Shown here: in pieces, positions 59,758 to 64,000 of the stretch
Layout of the letters: each line of letters starts with the position of its first letter
Numbering within the stretch: position 1 is the stretch's first letter
Source: Halalkalicoccus tibetensis
GTDB taxonomy: Archaea; Halobacteriota; Halobacteria; Halobacteriales; Halalkalicoccaceae
DNA: 64,000 bases
Assembly: GCF_037996645.1 (NCBI RefSeq)
Contig: NZ_JBBMXV010000004.1
Coordinates: 211,684-275,683, forward strand
Direction of reading: 5' to 3'
The notes under the pieces: generated by a model
Database searches by the model: none
What the model was told of the DNA's origin: nothing
Seen by the model: only the letters and a program-made list of their open reading frames with translations
Program-made: the position numbers and the translations under genes

Positions 59758-60435
59758 ATGCTCCAGTCCCTGGACCACCTCGCCCTCGAGGTCAAGTACC
59801 TCGACCGGGCCCGCGAGTTCTACACGACCCGTCTCGGGTTGCCGGTCGAGCGCGAGAGCGACACCGAACTCGTCTTTCGTGCCGGCGAAACGGAGCTGGT
59901 CCTGCGTCGTCCCCGTGCCGTCCCCCGTGGCGGCCTGCACACCCACTACGCCTTTTCCACCCCTCCCTCGGAGTACGACGACTGGTGGGCACGGTTAGAG
60001 GACCTCGAACCCGTCGAACACAGCTTCGGCTCCGCGCGCTCGCTGTACGTCGACGACCCCGACGACCACTGCGTCGAGATCGGGGAGGCGGGAGACGGCG
60101 AGGGATCGGGGCTCACCGGGATCTTCGAGGTCGTTCTCGAAGTCGCGGAGCTCGACCGGGCTGAGGACTTTTACACCGACCTCGGCTTCGGGGTCGTCGA
60201 TCGGGGGGACGAACGGCGGCGGGTACGATTGGCGGGGCCGATGGACCTCGAACTCTGGGAGCCCCAGCTGGGACTCGCGGACGCCCGCGGTGGCGTCCAC
60301 GTCGACCTCGGGTTCGGGACGGCCGACCCCGACGACGCTGTGGCGAACGTCAGAGACCGTGCCTGTGCGGTCGAACGGGTGGACGGCGGGCTGCGGGTCC
60401 TCGATCCCGACGGCCACTCCCTGACGTTCGAGTAG
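59758..60435 (+). CDS. VOC (glyoxalase/dioxygenase-like) protein with two modules
   Basis: A 225-residue protein with two vicinal-oxygen-chelate modules: LDHLALEVKYLDRAREFYTT at 5-24, then GIFEVVLEVAELDRAEDFYT at about 121-140. Each has the beta-alpha-beta(3) layout. Metal ligands His7 and Glu in YVDDPDDHCVEIGE near the end of module 1 are seen; the second module ends in LDPDGHSLTFE. Two modules make one metal site. Likely a lyase/dioxygenase or small-molecule resistance protein; substrate unclear. Confidence 0.82.
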   Translation: MLQSLDHLALEVKYLDRAREFYTTRLGLPVERESDTELVFRAGETELVLRRPRAVPRGGLHTHYAFSTPPSEYDDWWARLEDLEPVEHSFGSARSLYVDDPDDHCVEIGEAGDGEGSGLTGIFEVVLEVAELDRAEDFYTDLGFGVVDRGDERRRVRLAGPMDLELWEPQLGLADARGGVHVDLGFGTADPDDAVANVRDRACAVERVDGGLRVLDPDGHSLTFE

Positions 60436-60479
60436 TTACGTTTCGAAATAGCTATGGCGCGACCCTTGACAGGGACGGT

Positions 60480-60753
60480 GTGGACGGCGACTCCCTCCAG
60501 TTTCTGACGCTCTATGCGACCCGCTTCGCGGAGGGGTTCGGTTTCATCACGCTGATCACGCTGCTGCGGGATTCGGGAGCTCATCTGGCGACCGGGATCG
60601 GTCGCCGGGCCGCTCATCGCCGGCTGGCTCATGGTCGAAGTGAGCATGGCTTCGGTGTTCTACGTCGGCAGCGCCTTCGCGATCACGGGCGTGCTCGCCT
60701 TCCTCGGGATCCTCGTCTCCGATCACGGCAGTGGCGCGCTGACGACGTGGTGA
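60480..60753 (+). pseudogene. Remnant of an MFS transporter (internal deletion plus frameshift)
   Basis: The first ~30 codons from the GTG at 60480 (GDSLQFLTLYATRFAEGFGF) are a typical haloarchaeal MFS N-terminus. After about 60575 the same frame becomes nonsense. The next reading frame instead gives SVAGPLIAGWLMVEVSMASV followed by YVGSAFAITGVLAFLGILVS and a stop at 60751-60753, a typical MFS C-terminal helix pair. So the ~350 middle codons are missing and the two ends lie in different frames. Not functional. Confidence 0.8.
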
Positions 60754-60762
60754 GCCCCGAAC

Positions 60763-61062
60763 TCAGAGTCGATCCGTGTCGACGCTCACGCCCGGCGGCG
60801 TGACGATGAGGAACTGCCGGAAGTGGACGAGCTCGCCGCCGTCCTCGCTGATCTCGCGCGCGAAGCCGCTCGCGAGCTCGTTCAGTTCGCCGTCGACCGC
60901 GAGGACGAGGACCTCGCCGCGCTCGGTGGCCGCGATCCACTCCTCGGGGGGAGTGGTCCCGTCGAGAACGCCGAGCGTTACCTTCCGCGACCCCTCGCTC
61001 TCCTCGTCCTCGTCGTCGATGTGTTCCTCGACCGACCGCAGGTCGAGGTTGAAGTCTGCCAT
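60763..61062 (-). CDS. Haloarchaeal conserved protein, DUF5779-like
   Basis: A 99-residue acidic protein from the ATG at 61062. The frame extends upstream antisense, but MADFNLDLRSVEEHIDDEDE is the natural start. A well-ordered strand pattern follows (KVTLGVLDGTTPPEEWIAAT, GEVLVLAVDGELNELASGFA, ELVHFRQFLIVTPPGVSVDT). I associate it with the DUF5779 family from memory. Soluble, function unknown. Converges on the MFS remnant. Confidence 0.72.
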   Translation of the reverse strand: MADFNLDLRSVEEHIDDEDEESEGSRKVTLGVLDGTTPPEEWIAATERGEVLVLAVDGELNELASGFAREISEDGGELVHFRQFLIVTPPGVSVDTDRL

Positions 61063-61115
61063 ACGCTGGGGGTCGCTCCCCGCCCGCAAAAAGTCTAGCG
61101 TCGGCCGCCGCCCGC

Positions 61116-61568
61116 TCAGTCCTTGTACTCCCGGCGGAACCCGCGGAACTCCGCGCGGTGGGCCTCCTCGTCGCTGAGGAGGTCGACGGCGAGGTCCTCC
61201 GTGACGGGGTCGTTTGCCTCCTCGGCGGCGGTGATCAACGACCGGTAGGTCTCGATCGCGTCCTCCTCGGCCTCGATCACGCCGTCGATGACGCTGAGAA
61301 TGTCCGTGCTGTTCTCGGGGGGCTGGAGCCCCTGCTGGCCCGCCTCGAACTCGCCCGATGCCGGCGGCCGGGCGTCGAGCTGCTTGAGGCGCTGGCCGAG
61401 CATGCGCGCGTGGTTGAGCTCCTCGTCGACGTCCAGATCGAGGCTCTCCTTGATCCCCTCGGCGTGGACCCCGTCGAGGACGATCGAGTTCGCCAGGTAG
61501 TTCATCACGGTCTCGAGTTCGTCCATATACGCCTCCCGCAGGAGGTCGATGACCTGATCGTTCGTCAT
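61116..61568 (-). CDS. Ferritin-like domain protein
   Basis: A 150-residue four-helix-bundle protein, a diiron ferritin-like family member. Metal-ligand pattern: helix 1 with DELETVMNYLAN (Glu17, Glu20), helix 2 with DEELNHARMLGQRL (Glu50-x2-His53), helix 3 with DGVIEAEEDAIETYRSLI and helix 4 with SDEEAHRAEFRGF (E-x2-H). A complete bridging-carboxylate set is present. Could be a bacterioferritin-type iron store or oxidase. A monocistronic gene. Confidence 0.82.
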   Translation of the reverse strand: MTNDQVIDLLREAYMDELETVMNYLANSIVLDGVHAEGIKESLDLDVDEELNHARMLGQRLKQLDARPPASGEFEAGQQGLQPPENSTDILSVIDGVIEAEEDAIETYRSLITAAEEANDPVTEDLAVDLLSDEEAHRAEFRGFRREYKD

Positions 61569-61844
61569 GCGATCGCCCTTCGGCTGCCACCCCCTTCAGT
61601 GTGTCCGCTGCACCAACACTCGTCCAGTTTCGGGGCGCGCGCCGCGCTTCTGGACATAGATTCCACAAGAAAAGAGTCGAATATTTCTGACGTCGGCCTG
61701 CCCGCCGTCCGTCGGGCACTATACCGTACCCAGATATCCAATGAGATTAAGGACATTATACAACGGTGCAGTCGTGCGGTTTCCCGGATCGTACCAGCGA
61801 GCCGAACGGTATCTCGCACCACGGCGCGGCGTCGCAGCGGTGGG

Positions 61845-61854
61845 TTTATATATC
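61845..61854 (+). promoter_or_regulatory. TATA box for leuA
   Basis: TTTATATATC is centred about 29 bases upstream of the ATG at 61879. This fixes the start at that ATG (leaderless transcript) and makes the reading-frame conflict inside the gene's first 17 codons significant. Confidence 0.65.
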
Positions 61855-61878
61855 ACGGCGGCTCTGGAAACGAACACC

Positions 61879-63103
61879 ATGTCCAATAACAACATGGACG
61901 CCTCCGACACCAGTCGGGGGGGTCGAGTTCTTCCAGGGCACGTTAGCTTCCAGTGACGAGATCGAGACGGTACGGGTTTTCGACACCACACTACGTGACG
62001 GAGAGCAGACGCCGCGGACGTCGTTCAGTTACGACGACAAGCGCGAGATAGCAGCGGTGCTGGACGAGATGGGGACCCACGTCATCGAGGCCGGGTTCCC
62101 CGTCAACAGCGACGCGGAGTTCGAGGCGGTCAGCGACATCGCCGCCTCGACGAGTTCGACGGTCTGCGGGCTGGCCCGCGTCGTCGAGAAGGACGTCGAG
62201 AGCGCGATCGATTCGGGCGTGGGGATGATCCACGTCTTCGTCTCGACCAGCGACGTCCAGATCGAGGACTCGATGCACGCCACCCGTGAGGACGTCAAGG
62301 AGCGGGCGGTCGAATCGGTACAGCGCGTCAACGACGCGGGCGTCGAGGTGATGTTCTCGCCGATGGACGCCACGCGCACCGACAGCGAGTTCCTCGCCGA
62401 GATCCTCGAGGCCGTCGACGAGGTCGGCGTCGACTGGATCAACATCCCCGACACCTGCGGGGTCGCGACCCCCAGTCGAATGAGCGCGCTGGTGAAGCTC
62501 GTCCGCGAGCACACCGACGCGCGCGTCGACGTCCACGCCCACGACGACTTCGGGATGGCGAGCGCGAACGCCATCGCCGGCTTCGAGGCCGGCGCCGAGC
62601 AGGCCCAGGTCAGCGTCAACGGCATCGGCGAGCGCGCGGGCAACGCGGCCTACGAGGAGGTCGTGATGGCCGCCGAATCGATCTACGGGATCGACACCGG
62701 GATCGACACGACGAGGATCACGGAGCTGTCGCGCCTGATCGAGGAGAAGAGCGACGTCCCGGTGCCGGCGAACAAGCCGATCGTCGGGGCAAACGCCTTC
62801 TCCCACGAGAGCGGGATCCACGCTGCGGGCGTGATCGAGAACAGCGACACGTTCGAGCCGGGGATCATGACCCCCGAGATGGTCGGCGCGAAGCGCGAGC
62901 TCGTGTTGGGCAAGCACACCGGCACCCACTCGGTCCGGGAGTTCCTGACCGAGGCCGGCTTCGATCCCACCGACGGGGAGGTCCGCGAGATCACCCGTCG
63001 GGTGAAGGACTACGGCGCGGAGAAGAACCGCGTCACCCGGAGCGACGTCGAGCGCTTCGCCCGCGAGATCGGGGTCTCTCGGGAGGAGGAGGTCAGAGCG
63101 TAG
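61879..63103 (+). CDS. leuA: 2-isopropylmalate synthase / (R)-citramalate synthase, with apparent frameshift
   Basis: Claisen-condensing enzyme of leucine (or isoleucine via citramalate) synthesis. After the problem point the frame encodes a complete core: DTTLRDGEQTPRTSFSYDDK, the HAHDDFGMASANAIAGF metal motif, NGIGERAGNAAYEEVVMAAE, and GKHTGTHSVREFL. It ends near residue 407 and lacks the ~120-residue C-terminal leucine-sensing domain, so feedback control is probably different. The ATG supported by the TATA box gives MSNNNMDASDTSRGG and then leaves frame at a run of seven Gs (61916-61922). The core continues in another frame as VEFFQGTL. One deleted G (or two added) would restore a normal enzyme. 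LeuA versus CimA cannot be told by eye. Confidence 0.82.
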
Positions 63104-63162
63104 ATGGCCCCTCGAGCGCGCGCCGGCCAGCGACGCCACAGCGGAGACGGGACCCGGAAGGG

Positions 63163-63168
63163 TTATTA
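63163..63168 (+). promoter_or_regulatory. Probable TATA box for the ilvB leader transcript
   Basis: TTATTA at 63163-63168 in GGGTTATTACCC lies about 29 bases upstream of the leader ORF ATG at 63195. The spacing predicts a leaderless start at the leader peptide, separate from leuA transcription. Confidence 0.5.
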
Positions 63169-63194
63169 CCCACGGCTTCCCACACCGCAGATAG

Positions 63195-63278
63195 ATGCAG
63201 ACGACCACCGCTCTCGGGCCGGCGCTTCCCGACAGCGACGCGGTCGTAGCGCGCGCGCTCATTATTGTAGGGGTTTAG
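63195..63278 (+). CDS. Putative ilvB leader peptide rich in Val/Ile/Leu
   Basis: A 27-residue ORF with its own TATA at leaderless spacing, 144 bases upstream of ilvB. Residues 17-27 read VVARALIIVGV: seven of eleven are branched-chain amino acids, nine of 27 overall. They are written with codons seldom used in this window (two ATT, two GTA, one GTT) where ATC and GTC dominate, as is usual for control codons. The stop codon lies in the loop of a hairpin. In composition, position and end motif (A-V-V...R...I-I-V-G) it mirrors the known E. coli IvbL leader of ilvBN, which ends in a Val run and then Gly. Similarity is by eye. Confidence 0.6.
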   Translation: MQTTTALGPALPDSDAVVARALIIVGV

Positions 63279-63285
63279 CCCCTAC
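63267..63285 (+). promoter_or_regulatory. Hairpin at the end of the ilvB leader peptide
   Basis: GTAGGGG (63267-63273), loop TTTAG, CCCCTAC (63279-63285): a perfect 7-bp stem. The 5' arm covers the last Val-Gly-Val codons and the loop contains the leader's stop codon. A ribosome reaching the stop must melt it, while one stalled at the Ile-Ile-Val codons would also occlude the 5' arm. No T-run follows, so it is not a simple archaeal intrinsic terminator. It could affect translation, RNA stability or a factor-dependent stop. Confidence 0.55.
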
Positions 63286-63351
63286 ACCACCCACTCTCCT
63301 CGACCCGGCCGCACCGTCTCCCGACCACCAGCACGCGCGCTATCCCAACCG

Positions 63352-63423
63352 ATGAACCCACGAACCGACCGCTGTCGACCGCCGCATCGCCCGCAAACCA
63401 GTGCCGAACGGACCGAACGATGA
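63352..63423 (+). CDS. Second short ORF whose stop overlaps the ilvB start
   Basis: A 23-residue arginine-rich ORF (ends SAERTER) from the ATG at 63352. Its stop TGA (63421-63423) overlaps the ilvB ATG (63420-63422) as ATGA, the geometry of translational coupling used throughout this window. It has no branched-chain bias. It may be a coupling device that lets ribosomes reach ilvB, or a chance ORF. Confidence 0.35.
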   Translation: MNPRTDRCRPPHRPQTSAERTER

Positions 63424-64000
63424 GCAAGCAAGCATCCACCACGATCGACGACGAGGAGAGCGATCCGGACGTCGAACTACCCGTCGAGAACGGCGCGAGT
63501 TCGGTGATCCGCGCGCTCGAGGGCGCGGGCGTCGAGACCTGCTTCGGCGTCCAGGGCGGGGCGATCATGCCCGTCTACGACGCGCTGTACGACTCCTCGA
63601 TCCGCCACGTCACGATGGCCCACGAGCAGGGCGCGGCCCACGCCGCGGACGCCTTCGGGATCGTCGCCGGCGAACCCGGCGTCTGTCTCGCGACCTCGGG
63701 GCCGGGCGCGACCAATCTCGTGACCGGGCTCGCGGACGCCGACATGGATTCGGACCCGGTCCTCGCGCTCACCGGCCAGGTCGCGACGGCGTCGGTCGGC
63801 AACGACGCCTTCCAGGAGACCGACACGACGGGCGTCACGCGCCCGATCACGAAGACGAACTACTTCGCGACCGACGCCGACACGGTCGGCGACACCGTCG
63901 CCGAGGCGTTCGCGCTCTCGGGGACGGGTCGACCCGGCCCCACGGTCGTCGACCTCCCGAAGGACGTCACCAACGCCGGAACCGACCGGGAGCCGGGCCC
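63420..64000 (+). CDS. ilvB: Acetolactate synthase large subunit, C-terminus beyond window
   Basis: Thiamine diphosphate enzyme that condenses two pyruvates to acetolactate (valine/leucine) or pyruvate with 2-ketobutyrate (isoleucine). The visible 193 codons hold the N-terminal Pyr domain: GASSVIRALEGAGVETCFGV, AHEQGAAHAADAFGIVAGEP with the catalytic Glu at residue 69, CLATSGPGATNLVTGLADAD and a VTRPITKTNYFA strand region. The first ~20 residues are an acidic halophilic extension. The ilvN and ilvC genes are expected to the right. Upstream are the leader ORF and hairpin. Confidence 0.95.
   Translation, partial: MSKQASTTIDDEESDPDVELPVENGASSVIRALEGAGVETCFGVQGGAIMPVYDALYDSSIRHVTMAHEQGAAHAADAFGIVAGEPGVCLATSGPGATNLVTGLADADMDSDPVLALTGQVATASVGNDAFQETDTTGVTRPITKTNYFATDADTVGDTVAEAFALSGTGRPGPTVVDLPKDVTNAGTDREPG

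Noticed and set aside
61766-61878. GTG at 61766 as the leuA start
   Set aside because: It precedes the TATA box and gives a Ser/Pro/Arg-rich tail unlike any LeuA N-terminus. A frameshift in the G tract explains the data better.
63279-63300. An intrinsic terminator right after the ilvB leader hairpin
   Set aside because: No T-run follows the 7-bp stem, and archaeal intrinsic termination needs one. If control exists it must act by another step.
63195-63420. Readthrough of the leader's TAG into ilvB
   Set aside because: The frame after the TAG is open down to ilvB, but it is GC-rich and Pro/Arg/Thr-heavy like any random open frame. ilvB has its own ATG at 63420.
1-64000. CRISPR array
   Set aside because: I looked for regularly spaced repeats of 24-40 bases and saw none; the tandem and palindromic repeats present are short and not spaced like CRISPRs.

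Overview
The window reads as chromosomal DNA of a haloarchaeon (class Halobacteria). The signs are GC-rich coding sequence, very acidic proteins, archaeal TATA boxes about 25-30 bases upstream of start codons (often implying leaderless mRNAs), many start/stop overlaps, Tat-type lipoprotein signals and archaeal families such as KEOPS Pcc1, S3Ae, GlpABC, PilB/PilC and RibL.

Layout. 1-4.8 kb: pheS (cut by the left edge), thrS, an acidic lipoprotein and tatA. 4.86-6.1 kb: tRNA-Arg(CCT) followed by an AT-rich one-gene insert bounded by copies of the tRNA 3' end. 6.1-14.7 kb: a type IV pilus locus, with ATPase, platform protein and one pilin-like protein on the + strand, and five small pilin-like proteins converging on them from the - strand. 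14.8-17.4 kb: zinc-ribbon membrane protein, MATE exporter, amphi-Trp protein. 17.5-18.8 kb: a second AT-rich one-gene insert next to tRNA-Ala(GGC), with a tRNA 3'-end fragment at its far side. 19.6-22.6 kb: a complete TRAP transporter. 22.7-25.1 kb: S15 - RecJ-like - Pcc1 - S3Ae operon. 25-32.5 kb: halocyanin, CDP-alcohol phosphatidyltransferase, HEAT-repeat protein, a phospholipase-D-like gene broken by one in-frame TAG, RecJ-like exonuclease, JAMM protease and FAD synthase. 32.6-43.9 kb: mixed housekeeping (purM, M48 and M50 proteases, TraB, Mrr-like nuclease, TackOD1-like zinc protein, thioesterase, YeeE/YedE pair, cutA, phosphoglycolate phosphatase). 43.9-48.1 kb: sodium:solute symporter cassette with an acyl-CoA synthetase. 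48.3-56.9 kb: glycerol catabolism, with glpK and a membrane protein on the - strand and glpABC on the + strand, separated by an Orc1/Cdc6-like ATPase. 57-61.6 kb: DUF368 protein, small regulators, a degenerate JAMM-like protein, a VOC protein, an MFS remnant and a ferritin-like protein. 61.9-64 kb: branched-chain amino acid synthesis (leuA/cimA, then ilvB running off the right edge).

The most interesting signal is upstream of ilvB. A TATA box is followed about 29 bases later by a 27-codon ORF whose last 11 residues are mostly Val, Ile and Leu, written with codons rare in this window. It ends inside a perfect 7-bp hairpin. This closely resembles the bacterial ilvB leader-peptide attenuator and may be an archaeal translation-dependent control of acetolactate synthase. 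Other points of note are an apparent frameshift in a G7 tract at the start of leuA, two tRNA-linked mini-islands, short palindromic insertions in and around glpA and yeeE, and the single amber codon in the phospholipase-D-like gene.
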